From: Polyangiaceae bacterium
Lineage (GTDB): Bacteria; Myxococcota_A; Polyangia; Polyangiales; Polyangiaceae
NCBI GenBank assembly: GCA_029261965.1
Contig: JAJDAH010000464.1
Coordinates: 1-60,896, forward strand
Direction: 5' to 3'
DNA: 60,896 nt
Notes under the pieces: generated by a model
Told to the model about the DNA's origin: nothing
Database searches by the model: none
The model's input: only the letters and a program-made list of their open reading frames with translations
Made by a program: the position numbers and the translations under genes
Part shown: piece after piece, positions 8,944-18,120 of the stretch
Layout of the letters: the number at the start of each line of letters is the position of its first letter
How positions within the stretch are numbered: the first letter of the stretch is position 1

Positions 8944-10323
8944 TCAGACGGTGAGCCCGGAGAGCGGGCCGTTCGTGTAGTCGGGGTGCCCGAAGTTGTC
9001 CGCTTCGATGCCCATCGCGTGGAGGATCGACACCAGCAACTTGTTGTGCGGCTCGCCCGCGTACTCGAGGTATCGACCGGTCTGGAAGTATCCGCCGGCG
9101 GACCCGATCATCAAGAAGGGGATGTCCTGGTGCGTGTGCAGGTTACCCTTGGAAACCTCGTTGCCCCAGACGATGAGCGTGTTGTCGAGCACCGAGCCGT
9201 CGCCTTCTTGAATCTGAGCGAGATTGTCCATCACTCGCACGATGCGCTCGGCGTACCACTTGAGTCGCTCGGTACGCTCGGTGAACGCGCCGGAGGAATT
9301 CGAGCCGGCATGCGAGAGGGTGTGGCCCTCGCCGTTGCTCATTTGCCACGGGAACCGCAGCCGGTTGATGGCGCTCGAGAGCTGGAGGCTCGCGACGCGA
9401 GTGGCGTCGCAAGCAAACGCCATCGAGATCATGTCTGCCTGGAGATCGGCGATCTCCGGCATGTCGTTTTCGTCGTCCTCGTTCAGGATCGGCGGTTCGG
9501 TGGGGACGCCGCAGGTCGAGCCGTCCACCGGCAGAATGTCGAGGCGTCTTTCGACGTCGCGAACGAGGGCGAGGTGTTGGTCGAGCTTGTTGCGATCCTC
9601 GACGCTCAACCGCGGCGTGAGCGCGGCGAATTGCTGCTGGACCGTTTCGAGCACGCTCTTGCGCTTGCTACGCATCGCCTCGAGCTCGGTGGGGTCGCTC
9701 TGGAAGCCGGCGAAAAGACGGAAATACACGTCTCGCGGATCGTTCATCGGCGGCAGCGGTTGCCCGGGGCCCTTGTAGCTCATGCGCGCACGCACGTCGG
9801 ACTGGATGGCGCGGACGCCGACCTCGAGGCTCGGTAGCAGGGTGTCGAGACCGACGACGTTGGCGATCTCCTGGTCGACGCTGATGCCGTTGGCCCATCC
9901 GGCGCGCGAACCGCAGCCGTCGACGAAGTCCCCCTCTTGAAGCGAGTTCCCCGTCCAGAGTCCGCCGAGGCCCTTTTGGTGCGGGCCGCCTGGACCGGTT
10001 TGAGCGACTTGGATGTTCACGCCTTTCAGCAGCGTGAGCTTGTCTTTGTATCCGGCGAACGGCTCGAGGATGCGGCGCAGATCCCATCCGGTTTCACTCG
10101 TGTTGGTCGGCCACCAGTCTTCTTGGGTCACGCCGTTCGGCGTGTAGACGAGTAGAAGGCGCTTTGGGAACACCGTCGACTGCGCGTGCACTCGCATCGA
10201 CGTGAGAAACGGCAGTGCGACGACGGCGCCGGCGGCGCCGCGAAGGAATGCGCGCCGACCGAAGCGTCCCTTGGCGCCCCCTTCGCGACTGAACGCGTCC
10301 CTGACGATGCGTTTGCCGCTCAT
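8944..10323 (-). CDS. DUF1552 protein with Tat signal
   Basis: A 459-residue secreted protein of the DUF1552 family. The N-terminus has a twin-arginine motif, GRRAFLRG, then a hydrophobic segment ending near MRVHAQ, so export in folded form by Tat is expected. Body motifs typical of the family include LLVYTPNG near the start, SHAGSNSSG in the middle and VWGNEVSKGNLHTHQDIPF near the end. The ATG overlaps the stop of the DUF1592 gene by 4 bp (ATGA). DUF1592/DUF1552 pairs are common in Myxococcota and Planctomycetes and behave as a unit, but no reaction is established. Confidence 0.93.
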   Translation of the reverse strand: MSGKRIVRDAFSREGGAKGRFGRRAFLRGAAGAVVALPFLTSMRVHAQSTVFPKRLLLVYTPNGVTQEDWWPTNTSETGWDLRRILEPFAGYKDKLTLLKGVNIQVAQTGPGGPHQKGLGGLWTGNSLQEGDFVDGCGSRAGWANGISVDQEIANVVGLDTLLPSLEVGVRAIQSDVRARMSYKGPGQPLPPMNDPRDVYFRLFAGFQSDPTELEAMRSKRKSVLETVQQQFAALTPRLSVEDRNKLDQHLALVRDVERRLDILPVDGSTCGVPTEPPILNEDDENDMPEIADLQADMISMAFACDATRVASLQLSSAINRLRFPWQMSNGEGHTLSHAGSNSSGAFTERTERLKWYAERIVRVMDNLAQIQEGDGSVLDNTLIVWGNEVSKGNLHTHQDIPFLMIGSAGGYFQTGRYLEYAGEPHNKLLVSILHAMGIEADNFGHPDYTNGPLSGLTV

Positions 10324-12020
10324 TGGTCGTGACCCTCCGGGGGCCGGTAGCGGAAAGCGTCGGTGAGCGTCATCGCGATGAGCAGCTCTTTGAGGTCGCC
10401 GTTGGTTTCGTTGAACTTCACCCGTGCCTGCTCGATGCTGCAGAGGTCCGCCTCGGTCTCGACCCTGCCGGTGGCGAACCGGTACCAGTTGGTGACGATG
10501 CAGTCTCGGACCTGCATCGATTGGGCGAACTTGAGCGACAGGTCTCGCGCGCCGACGAACGGCCCGGTGATCAGGTCTTCGCCTTGGCCGGCGACATTGC
10601 CGGAGACGTCGACCGCGATCCCGTTCTCCTCGGCGCGGTAGCGACCGATGTGGTCGTAGCTCTCGAAGCCGAAACCGACGCCGTCGATGAGCACGTGACA
10701 CGAAGCGCAGTTGGGATCTTGGGTGTGCTCCGCGAAGCGATCTCGCGTGCTGGCGTTGGGGTCCGGATCCGGGGGCGTCGTGTCGACGTTGGGCGGTGGA
10801 TCCGGAAGGTGGTCACACAGGATGGTCTCGCGCACGAAAACGCCGCGCTGCACCGGCGAGGTTTGGTCCGAGTGCGCCAGCAGTGCCATCAGGCCCGGCT
10901 GGGTCAAGAGCCCCGTGCGCTGGTTCTCGTCGGCCAAAACCGGTGCGAACTCTCCAGGACCGCCCGGGCTCGAATCCGGCAAGAACGGGATGCGGAGCAC
11001 GTCCGCAAGCGCGCTGTTGAGGAAAATAGTGTTCGAGGTGAACAGAGCTTCGACCGTGCCTCCGTTCCAGAACGTGTGGTCGATGAACATCTCGAGTGAA
11101 ATGCGCAGGTCGTCGAGCAGCACGTCTTCGTAGACTGCGTACCGCGGGTCAAGATCTCGCACGATGCCGCTGAAGTCGTCGAGACCGAGCCATTGGCGGT
11201 GAAAATCGATGATGACCGGTCGAGCTTTGTCGTGGGCGAGCATGCGGCGCGCCTGGGTCTCGATTTCCTCTTCGGATTGCAGCCCGCCGGCCTCGGCTGC
11301 GGCGAACAGCTCCGCGTCGGGCATCGTGTTCCAGAGGTAGTACGAGAGGCGGGAGGCCATCTGGTACGGGCTCATGTGGATGGCGCCACTGGCGGGTGTA
11401 ACCGCCGTGTAGGAGTCGGGCCGGTAGAGGAACTGCGGCGACTGGAGCATCGCTTCGAGAACGAGCTGGACGGCTTCGCGGAAGCCATCCGCCGCGCGAG
11501 TGCGTTCGAACAAGTCGACGAAGGCGTCGAGCTCAACCTGTTCGAGCGGGCGCCGGAACGCGAGTTTGCCGAATTCGGTGATGAAACCGGGGCCACACTC
11601 GTCGGGCTCCTGACCGTCCATCGCACAGGGCACGAACTGGTCGATCGACCCGAGCATGGCGCGGGCGGCGATGCCTTCGGCGGCGGTCAACAGCTCGTTG
11701 ACGAGCAGCGGGTTGGCCTGGTGCGCGCTGGCGTTGTTGTCGAATCCCAAGACCTTGTTTTCTGGGGGAAACGAGTCGGCCGGTGCCGTCTCGTCGCCCA
11801 ACAGGTCCGCGACGGTGTTGTTGTACTGGGCTCGGGTGAGCAACCGGATTGGCGCGGCGCCAGGGTTGACGGGTGCGCAGACCAACGGCTCGGGCGGCGC
11901 GGCTACCGACGGAATCGGCTCCGGTCGGTCCCTTTTGTCACCGGAGCTGCATGCAGCAATCGCCGCCGCGGCCGTCGTCGTGGCCACTAGGCAAAGGGTG
12001 CTCGAGCGAAGCGAAGCCAT
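10320..12020 (-). CDS. DUF1592 multi-domain lipoprotein with CxxCH haem motif
   Basis: A 566-residue exported protein. The lipobox is IAACSSG. Domains appear in the family order: DUF1587 (LLTRAQYNNTVADLLGD, about 60-125), DUF1595 (FRRPLEQVELDAF), DUF1592 (YQMASRLSYYLWNTMPD, about 215-340), DUF1588 (about 365-465) and DUF1585 (about 480-555). Within DUF1588, NCASCHVLIDGVGFGFE holds a CxxCH motif able to attach c-type haem, so an electron-transfer role is plausible. It is the upstream partner of the DUF1552 gene, linked by an ATGA overlap. Confidence 0.93.
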   Translation of the reverse strand: MASLRSSTLCLVATTTAAAAIAACSSGDKRDRPEPIPSVAAPPEPLVCAPVNPGAAPIRLLTRAQYNNTVADLLGDETAPADSFPPENKVLGFDNNASAHQANPLLVNELLTAAEGIAARAMLGSIDQFVPCAMDGQEPDECGPGFITEFGKLAFRRPLEQVELDAFVDLFERTRAADGFREAVQLVLEAMLQSPQFLYRPDSYTAVTPASGAIHMSPYQMASRLSYYLWNTMPDAELFAAAEAGGLQSEEEIETQARRMLAHDKARPVIIDFHRQWLGLDDFSGIVRDLDPRYAVYEDVLLDDLRISLEMFIDHTFWNGGTVEALFTSNTIFLNSALADVLRIPFLPDSSPGGPGEFAPVLADENQRTGLLTQPGLMALLAHSDQTSPVQRGVFVRETILCDHLPDPPPNVDTTPPDPDPNASTRDRFAEHTQDPNCASCHVLIDGVGFGFESYDHIGRYRAEENGIAVDVSGNVAGQGEDLITGPFVGARDLSLKFAQSMQVRDCIVTNWYRFATGRVETEADLCSIEQARVKFNETNGDLKELLIAMTLTDAFRYRPPEGHDQ

Positions 12021-12130
12021 CGGGGAGAATGGGCGCGGTTGGGGGCCGAAATCGAGACGAATCCCGCCGGAGCCCCGGAATGCTAAGGGTGCCCGCGGGC
12101 CTTTGGAGCGTCAAGCGATCGGCCGGAGAA

Positions 12131-12658
12131 TCAAGGAAGATCCGGGGGTTTCGCCCGGGAGCGTGCCAGCTCGATGGCCTCGACTACTCGGTCTGCCCGG
12201 TCCGCCGAGAAGACGACGCTCCGCTCCTGGTCGCCTTCGTCTCGCCAGCGAATGCGTACGGCCTCATTCGACGCCCGAGCCACGTGGAACCGGCGTGCAC
12301 CATCGGCGGTTCGGCCGACGCCGAAGTTATGCCTACCCCAGCCGTGCTCCACGACCTTTATGCTCTCGATTCGGCCGAGCGCGATCTTCGCGCTGAGCAA
12401 ACCGTGCTGAACCTCTACGTCTCGGTGCGACACGGTGATTCGAAGTCCTGTCGACGCGATCCAGAAGATGAGCGCGAGAAAGAGGGGGAACGGGACGACC
12501 CAATAGATGGCCACCCACGCGGGGGTGGTCGCCAGCACCGTCAGAAGCAGTCCGGACACGTGCCAAGGCCACGCGGCCACGTGGCGCTCGCGATAGGCGA
12601 GAACCTCGTCCGGTTCGGCCGGAGCTTGCTCCTCGGTCACGGCGAACACATATCTCAA
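12131..12658 (-). CDS. Small membrane protein, bacterial-PH-like
   Basis: A 175-residue protein with two adjacent membrane segments (about residues 33-75). A beta-rich cytoplasmic domain follows (ITVSHRDVEVQHGLLSAKIAL then IESIKVVEHGWGRHNFGVG), as in small DUF304/bPH-type membrane proteins. The role is unknown; such proteins usually act on membrane organisation. It lies 110 bp upstream of the DUF1592 gene on the same strand and is divergent from the Sel1 lipoprotein. Confidence 0.8.
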   Translation of the reverse strand: MRYVFAVTEEQAPAEPDEVLAYRERHVAAWPWHVSGLLLTVLATTPAWVAIYWVVPFPLFLALIFWIASTGLRITVSHRDVEVQHGLLSAKIALGRIESIKVVEHGWGRHNFGVGRTADGARRFHVARASNEAVRIRWRDEGDQERSVVFSADRADRVVEAIELARSRAKPPDLP

Positions 12659-12661
12659 ACC

Positions 12662-13618
12662 GTGGGGTCACATCCGATAAGGCGTACCACGACTCGTGGA
12701 GGAGGCTCAGAGGTCGGCTGTCAGCGCCGATCGACGCGTCGCGCGGAGGTCGTGCTGGCCGTCGCATCCTGCCTCGTCTCGGTGGCTTGCGCCGCGACGG
12801 CGCCACCAAGCGAGTCCGCCGTGCCCGCGCCCGAGCCTCGGCTCGACCGACCCGCCGAGCCCGAGATCCCGCCGGAGCTTCTCGAAGCGATCGCGAAGCT
12901 CGAAGCGGTTTGCGACGCGGGCAGTGGCCGCGCATGCAACGACCTCGGCGTGCTTCACGCTGACGGCCAGGGCGTGCAGAAGGACCCGGCCCAAGCGCGA
13001 GCCTTGTTCGAAAAATCGTGTCAGCTCGGCTCGGCGACGGGTTGCACGAATCTCGCGGCGATTCACGACAACGGCGCCGTCGTCGAGCCGGATCCCCAGC
13101 TCGCGGCGGAGCTCTACGAGAAGGGCTGCGCCGGCCGAGTGGGCATCGCCTGCAACAATTTGGGCGAGCTCCATTTCAAGGGTCGCGGGGTCCCGCAGGA
13201 CTACGGGAAAGCTGCGGAACTCTACCAAAAGGCGTGCGCGAACAAGAGCGCGCACGGCTGCGTCAATCTCGCTTCGCTCACCGAAAAAGGCCAGGGTGTT
13301 CCCAAAGACGTCGAACGCGCCGCGCTGCTCTACGAGAAAGCTTGCGAAGCCAAGCTCGGTCTCGGGTGCGCGGGCCTCGGAACGCTCACCATCATGGGCG
13401 AGGGGCGGCCGCGCGACATCAAGCGTGGGCTCGTGCTCTACGCGAAGGGTTGCGAGCTTCAGGACTCGGTCGCGTGTTACTTGCTCGGGCTGCAGTACTC
13501 GCGCGGCGCGGCGGTCGAACGCGACCTCGGACTCGCCCGGAAGTTCCTCGGGTTCGCCTGCCAAAAGGGCTACCAGGAAGCCTGCGCGGAGCTCACGGCG
13601 CTCGGTCGCGGGAACTGA
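12662..13618 (+). CDS. Sel1-repeat lipoprotein
   Basis: An exported protein of up to 318 residues with a hydrophobic segment and lipobox VSVACAA. About six Sel1-type alpha-alpha repeats of 36 residues follow, each with an A-C-N-x-L-G core, a G-x-G-V turn and D-x-x-x-A-x-x-L-Y-E-K-x-C (for example GVPQDYGKAAELYQKAC). A Cys pair per repeat suggests stapling by disulfides in the periplasm. Sel1 repeats bind partner proteins. The start is uncertain: GTG 12662 is the furthest in-frame candidate and GTG 12752 would give a shorter signal peptide; neither has a well-placed ribosome site. I see no ATG. Confidence 0.85.
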   Translation: MGSHPIRRTTTRGGGSEVGCQRRSTRRAEVVLAVASCLVSVACAATAPPSESAVPAPEPRLDRPAEPEIPPELLEAIAKLEAVCDAGSGRACNDLGVLHADGQGVQKDPAQARALFEKSCQLGSATGCTNLAAIHDNGAVVEPDPQLAAELYEKGCAGRVGIACNNLGELHFKGRGVPQDYGKAAELYQKACANKSAHGCVNLASLTEKGQGVPKDVERAALLYEKACEAKLGLGCAGLGTLTIMGEGRPRDIKRGLVLYAKGCELQDSVACYLLGLQYSRGAAVERDLGLARKFLGFACQKGYQEACAELTALGRGN

Positions 13619-13730
13619 GCGACCCACTCACCCTGAGCGATCCTTCGGCTGACGGCGCGGGTCGTCGCGGAAGGTCCGCCACGACCCTTGCATGGCTCCT
13701 CTCGAGCGCCTGAGGGTCGGCTTGGATGCC

Positions 13731-13792
13731 ATTGTAATTCTACAGTGTAGCTCAAAAAAGTGAGTTAAGTTAGCTTGTTAAACTATATATAT
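13731..13792 (+). promoter_or_regulatory. AT-rich promoter/operator region before the TetR gene
   Basis: An unusually AT-rich 60 bp in a GC-rich window. It holds the inverted repeat CTACA-g-TGTAG (13740-13750), the small hairpin CTCA-TGAG (13751-13764) and a TATATATA run at 13783-13790 suited to a -10 box. Autoregulation by the downstream TetR protein is inferred. Confidence 0.5.
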
Positions 13793-13901
13793 GAACTTGA
13801 CGTCAGGTTCAGTTTCATGGACCTTTGATCGCGTGATCACCGAGAGCAGCTCTGTAGCAGCCGGCAGTGGCGGGACCCGCGCTCGAGCTCGGGCGCGAGG
13901 A

Positions 13902-14570
13902 ATGGGCGGCAAGACTCGTGTGCCGTCTCAGGCGCGAGCGATCCGCACTCGTCGCGCGTTGGTCGCCGCGGGTGAGAAGGAGTTTTCGAAGCGCGGTTAC
14001 GCCTCGACGACGGTGAAGACCATCTCGACGCGCGCCGGCGTTGCTGCCGGCACGTTCTATCAATACTTCGTCGACAAGGACGAGCTCTTGCGAGAGATCG
14101 CGTCGAGTCGCTTGAGCGATCTCGCCGCGCGGACCCTGCCGTCGATCGAAACGAAGGTGCCCGTGTCGGCAGGCCCCGAAGGTGTCGTCGACGCGGTGCT
14201 GAGCATGACTCGCGGGCTTGTCGAGATCATGCTCGACGAGTACCGGTCCAATCTCGGGTTTCGTGTCGTGATGCTCGAGCGCCGCCTAGTCGACGAGCTG
14301 CTCGACGAGCGCATGCGAGAGGTCGAGCAGCAAATCGTCGATCGCTTGGCGGTGGTGCTCAAGCGGTGGTCATTTCCCGGTGACGCGCGGGCGACGGCGC
14401 ACTTGCTCGGTGCCATGGCTGTGAGCGCGCTCAACGCGCACACCCGGGGTCCGGAGACATTCTCCGACGAGCGGCTCGTCGACGCGCTGTCCGCGACGAT
14501 GACTCGGGTGGTTTTGCCTATCGCGTTCGTGCCGGCGCCACGGACGAGTGTGGAGGAGAAGAAAAAATGA
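13902..14570 (+). CDS. TetR-family transcriptional regulator
   Basis: A 222-residue DNA-binding regulator. The N-terminal helix-turn-helix matches the family: RRALVAAGEKEFSKRGYASTTVKTISTRAGVAAGTFYQYFVDKDEL. The ligand-binding C-terminal domain is divergent. An in-frame ATG at 13791 would add 37 low-complexity residues, but it lies in what looks like the promoter's TATA stretch; from 13902 the length is normal for the family. Its stop overlaps the start of the secreted hydrolase by 4 bp (ATGA), so it most likely controls that hydrolase together with itself. Confidence 0.9.
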   Translation: MGGKTRVPSQARAIRTRRALVAAGEKEFSKRGYASTTVKTISTRAGVAAGTFYQYFVDKDELLREIASSRLSDLAARTLPSIETKVPVSAGPEGVVDAVLSMTRGLVEIMLDEYRSNLGFRVVMLERRLVDELLDERMREVEQQIVDRLAVVLKRWSFPGDARATAHLLGAMAVSALNAHTRGPETFSDERLVDALSATMTRVVLPIAFVPAPRTSVEEKKK

Positions 14571-15874
14571 ATGGCTTCGGTAAAAAAATGATCACGGTCA
14601 CCCTCGCGGGGGCCACCACGCTCATGGCGACGACCGCCGCGGCGCAGCCCGAGTTGCCCGGCCCTTACGGGATTGCCGCCTGGCAGAATGCCGTGGGCTC
14701 GCCGATCCCCGTTCCCGCTGGGATTTGGTACCCGACGGATGCGCCGTGTCCCGGGGCGCCGGTCGTGCTTTCGCATGGTTTCGGAGAGTCCGGGGATTTC
14801 AAGGTGAAGATGGCGCAGTTGCTCGCCTCCTACGGGCTCGTGGCGATTCTGCCGACGTTCCCATCGGGCCTCACCAATCCGACCCCTGCAGAAGGTCAAC
14901 AAGTCAACGCGCTCTTGGATTGGACGGTGGCGCAGTCTCAGGATGCCAACACGCCAATCGCCGGGAAGGTCGACGGGACGCAGTACGGTGTCGCCGGGCA
15001 CTCGAACGGCGGCGTCGTGTACTACGCCGCGGCGAGCAACCCGAAGATCCAAGCCGTGCTCGGTTGGGACGCGGTGGCCGCGCTCGAGCAGGCCTCGGGT
15101 TTTCATGGGGCATCGCTCCACTTGGTCGCCGACGGCAACGGCTGCGGAGGCGGCTCTCGCTACGCGTACGACGTGGCGCCGGCGCCGAAGGCCGTGGCGA
15201 CGGTGGTCGGTGGATCGCACTGCGACTTCGACGACCCGCCGGGGCCGCTCTGCCCGACCTTTTGCGGCGTACCACCGTTCAACCCCGGCGCCGCGGCGAT
15301 GATCGAGCGCTACTCGGTCGCGTTTTTGGTGTGCAAGCTCGGCCACGACCCGGGCATGGCGCAGTACCTGAACTTCAGCATCGACCAGCCAGGCCTGACG
15401 CGGTCGACTCAGTTCGGGGGGTTCGATTGTCAGCCCGTGGCGAGTTGCAGCGGACCGGTCGCGCCGCCGCCGGATCCGCCCCCGCCGGATCCGCCGCCCC
15501 CAGAGCCGCCGCCGCCGGAGCCGCCGCCGGGACAGCCTCCGGTGGCGCCGCCCGCTCCAACGGCACCACCCACGAGCGGCACGACTCCGCCACCGTCGCC
15601 CGCGCCACCTCAGGCGAGCCCACCCGTCCCGGGATGTAGCTCGACCCCGGATTGCAACTCGTGCACGAGCTGCCTCGACTTCTGTGTTTGTGGCACCGGC
15701 GACGCAGCCTCGTGTTCCGTGTCTTGTGAAATGGGCACGCTGCCGAGCGCCATGCTCGACGGGCCTGCGGAGGCGGGGTGCGCGTGCTCGGCTGTGGGCC
15801 AGGCCGGCGGTCACGCCGGGGGTTGGCTTTTCCTGGCGGCGGCGTTCGGAGGCCTTTGGCGTCGTCGCCGATGA
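14567..15874 (+). CDS. Secreted alpha/beta hydrolase with MYXO-CTERM-like tail
   Basis: A 435-residue exported serine hydrolase of the dienelactone/cutinase/polyester-hydrolase type. A signal peptide ends near ATTAAAQ. The oxyanion region is VVLSHGFGES. The nucleophile elbow is GHSNGG with Ser146. The likely acid and base are in HLVADGNG and GGSHCDFDD. A Pro/Asp/Glu-rich spacer runs from about 290 to 350. A Cys-rich patch follows, and the tail is a GCACS motif, a hydrophobic helix and RRRR, the layout of MYXO-CTERM sorting signals for surface anchoring. Substrate unknown; esters or polyesters are plausible. It is translationally coupled to the TetR gene. Confidence 0.9.
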   Translation: MNGFGKKMITVTLAGATTLMATTAAAQPELPGPYGIAAWQNAVGSPIPVPAGIWYPTDAPCPGAPVVLSHGFGESGDFKVKMAQLLASYGLVAILPTFPSGLTNPTPAEGQQVNALLDWTVAQSQDANTPIAGKVDGTQYGVAGHSNGGVVYYAAASNPKIQAVLGWDAVAALEQASGFHGASLHLVADGNGCGGGSRYAYDVAPAPKAVATVVGGSHCDFDDPPGPLCPTFCGVPPFNPGAAAMIERYSVAFLVCKLGHDPGMAQYLNFSIDQPGLTRSTQFGGFDCQPVASCSGPVAPPPDPPPPDPPPPEPPPPEPPPGQPPVAPPAPTAPPTSGTTPPPSPAPPQASPPVPGCSSTPDCNSCTSCLDFCVCGTGDAASCSVSCEMGTLPSAMLDGPAEAGCACSAVGQAGGHAGGWLFLAAAFGGLWRRRR

Positions 15875-15976
15875 GCGGTCAGCGGGGGAGCCACCGAACC
15901 TCCACATACGAGGACATTTGATGGAGCCCGGGCTCGCCGCGGAACACTAGCGCCCCGGCGAGCGTCAACGCCTTCG

Positions 15977-16789
15977 ATGACTCATCTCGAGCGTCGTTGG
16001 CTTCGGCCGCGCATGGTTGCTGTAGTCGCGATGGTGGTGGGCGGGGTGGCGGGTGTGCCGGCTTGTCTCGTCGTCAGCAAGCAGGCTCTGGGGCTGCCTT
16101 GGTCCGGAGCGGTACCGGCCACGATGCTGACGACGGCGCTTCTGTCGTTCGCTTTGGCGAGGAGCGTCGTTGGCTCCGCCCGCGACGAGGGCATGCGGGT
16201 CCGCTGCATCTTCGGCGGCGCGATCCTCGGAACCCTCAATGCGGGGCTCGCAGTTTCCCTGTTGGCGCTCGCCGACGGCGATCTCGTTGCTGCCGTGGTC
16301 CTGCTCGTCGTGGGGTCGTGTTGCGGTTTGATCTATGGAGCTCCGTTTGGATTGTTGTATGGCACCGCGTTCCTGGTGCCGTCGCTCAAAGCGCGTGGAG
16401 AGGAATCCCGCCAGACCGCTACCGGTGGCGAGCGCACGCTCTTCGTGAGCGGCCTCTGGCTAGGGGGAGTCAGCGCCGTCGTCGCGCCGGTGTCGTGGAT
16501 CACCGAATGGTGGTGGCTTCCGATTCTCTCGGGCGCTCTGGGCCTCATGGGTGCCGCCTGTGCGTGCGTCTGGCGCGTCCGACGCCGCCGCTGGCTCCGC
16601 AGCGTTCGCTCCGGTCTCTTGGAAGACTGGGCGATCGTCGCGCGTGACGTGCGTCACGACCCTGCGGTGCTGACTTGTCTCGGCAGATCAGCCGCCGAGT
16701 GCGACGAGGTGCTCGTTTTGCTCGATGGTGGCGGAGGGCCCTATCGGGGCGTCGAGGCGATCCCGATGGCCCTCGTGCCACCGTTCTGA
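15977..16789 (+). CDS. Polytopic membrane protein of unknown function
   Basis: A 270-residue protein with about six hydrophobic segments between residues 12 and 200, then a soluble C-terminal tail of about 65 residues (LEDWAIVARDVRHDPAVLTC onward). There is no recognisable transport or enzymatic motif. It ends 7 bp from the stop of the convergent VWA lipoprotein gene. The start is the first ATG; no strong ribosome site is visible. Confidence 0.75.
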   Translation: MTHLERRWLRPRMVAVVAMVVGGVAGVPACLVVSKQALGLPWSGAVPATMLTTALLSFALARSVVGSARDEGMRVRCIFGGAILGTLNAGLAVSLLALADGDLVAAVVLLVVGSCCGLIYGAPFGLLYGTAFLVPSLKARGEESRQTATGGERTLFVSGLWLGGVSAVVAPVSWITEWWWLPILSGALGLMGAACACVWRVRRRRWLRSVRSGLLEDWAIVARDVRHDPAVLTCLGRSAAECDEVLVLLDGGGGPYRGVEAIPMALVPPF

Positions 16790-16796
16790 GGAGCCG

Positions 16797-18020
16797 CTAG
16801 CGGGGGATGGGTTTGCTGGCGCAGCCGAAAGCGATGTCGACTTGGTTGTTGGCGCCGATGCCGGCGTCGTCGCCGCTTCGGATGAGATCGCAGCTTTCGG
16901 TACAGGCGATGACGCGTGTCGGGGCCGTTTCGTTGTCGTAGTACCAGCCACCCAGGGTCGAGTCGCAGGCGTTGGCGTCGTCGACCTTGAAGATCGTCTG
17001 GGTCGCTCCGGCGCCGTCGGTGAACTCGACGTTCACGAGGCGGGGATCGAAGGTTTCGCCGGGTGGTGCCGGTGGAATGCCCCACTCGCAGTCGAGCGGC
17101 AAGCTTGCTTGCACGATGGCGTTGGCCAGATCGTTGAACACCGGCGCGAAGTTCTGGGTGCAGAGGTCACCCTCCACGCCACCGGTCTTCTGAATGATCT
17201 CGCGCCAAATGGTCCCAACCTGCGCGGCACTGGGACAGTTCGTGAAGCTGTAAATGCCCGACATCTTCCAGTTGGGATTGCCGGTGCCGTCGTCGAGCAG
17301 CGGGTCGAGCGCCGTGAAGTCGGTGATGAACGAATCCGCGGTGCCTTGCCAACCCCTGGCGTCGTCATCGGTGACGATGACGACGGTGTGAGATGCATCC
17401 GGGCGGAGCGCGAAGCGCCAGTCGACGAACGTGCTCATGAACACGTCGAGGCCGTCGGTGCTCGCCACCTCGGCGGTTTGGTGATGCCAGTACTGCGGCA
17501 AGTTCGTGTCGACGGGGCACGTGCCCGAACCGAGCGGTGCGGGGACACAAATGCCCGGGAAGAGCGGAAAGATCTGCGCGGTGGCGATCATGACGACGTG
17601 CACGTCGATGCCGCTGGCGATGATCTGCTGTGAGAAAACGTTCATGTTCGCTTGAACGAAACCCGCTTCTTCGAGCATGCTGCCGGAGGTATCCACGCCG
17701 AAAATGATGTCGGCTGGCGTGAAACGCGCTTCTGCCCGCGCGGCGATCGCGTTGCACGGTGCGTCGGGATCGAAACCGCCGGTTCCCGAATCCATCACGC
17801 CGACGATGGCGCCGGTGCCGCCGGTGTTGCTGCCGCCGGTGTTGGTGCCACCACCCGCTCCAGCCGAGCCACCGGTCGCCGTGGTGCCGCCGCCGGTCCC
17901 GCCTTGAGCCGCCCCGCCCGTGCCGTCGCCGAACTGGCGGTCATTGCCCGAGCTCGAAGAACACGCGATGCCCGCCGCGAGACCAACGAGCGCCAACCCC
18001 AAGAACTTGAATTCCGACAT
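16797..18020 (-). CDS. VWA-like lipoprotein, paralogue A
   Basis: A 407-residue exported protein. After lipobox GIACSSSS comes a Gly/Thr linker, then a von Willebrand A-like domain. The metal-ion site motif DTSGS lies in DIIFGVDTSGSMLEEAG, and the core strand VVIVTDDDARG is present. The C-terminal part has conserved blocks (LDCEWGIPPAP, TLGGWYYD, VDIAFGCASKPIPR). It is a clear paralogue of 37617-38882. ATG 18020 follows AAGGG at suitable spacing. VWA lipoproteins usually mediate metal-dependent adhesion or complex assembly; nothing here specifies the partner. Confidence 0.88.
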   Translation of the reverse strand: MSEFKFLGLALVGLAAGIACSSSSGNDRQFGDGTGGAAQGGTGGGTTATGGSAGAGGGTNTGGSNTGGTGAIVGVMDSGTGGFDPDAPCNAIAARAEARFTPADIIFGVDTSGSMLEEAGFVQANMNVFSQQIIASGIDVHVVMIATAQIFPLFPGICVPAPLGSGTCPVDTNLPQYWHHQTAEVASTDGLDVFMSTFVDWRFALRPDASHTVVIVTDDDARGWQGTADSFITDFTALDPLLDDGTGNPNWKMSGIYSFTNCPSAAQVGTIWREIIQKTGGVEGDLCTQNFAPVFNDLANAIVQASLPLDCEWGIPPAPPGETFDPRLVNVEFTDGAGATQTIFKVDDANACDSTLGGWYYDNETAPTRVIACTESCDLIRSGDDAGIGANNQVDIAFGCASKPIPR

Positions 18021-18120
18021 GCGACCAACCCTTCGCGGAGTCATTTCCGGTAGCACATTTGAAGCGCCAAGACTCGCTCGAGTTCATCCCCTACGAGGTG
18101 CGCCGCACTTTAGTTCATGA

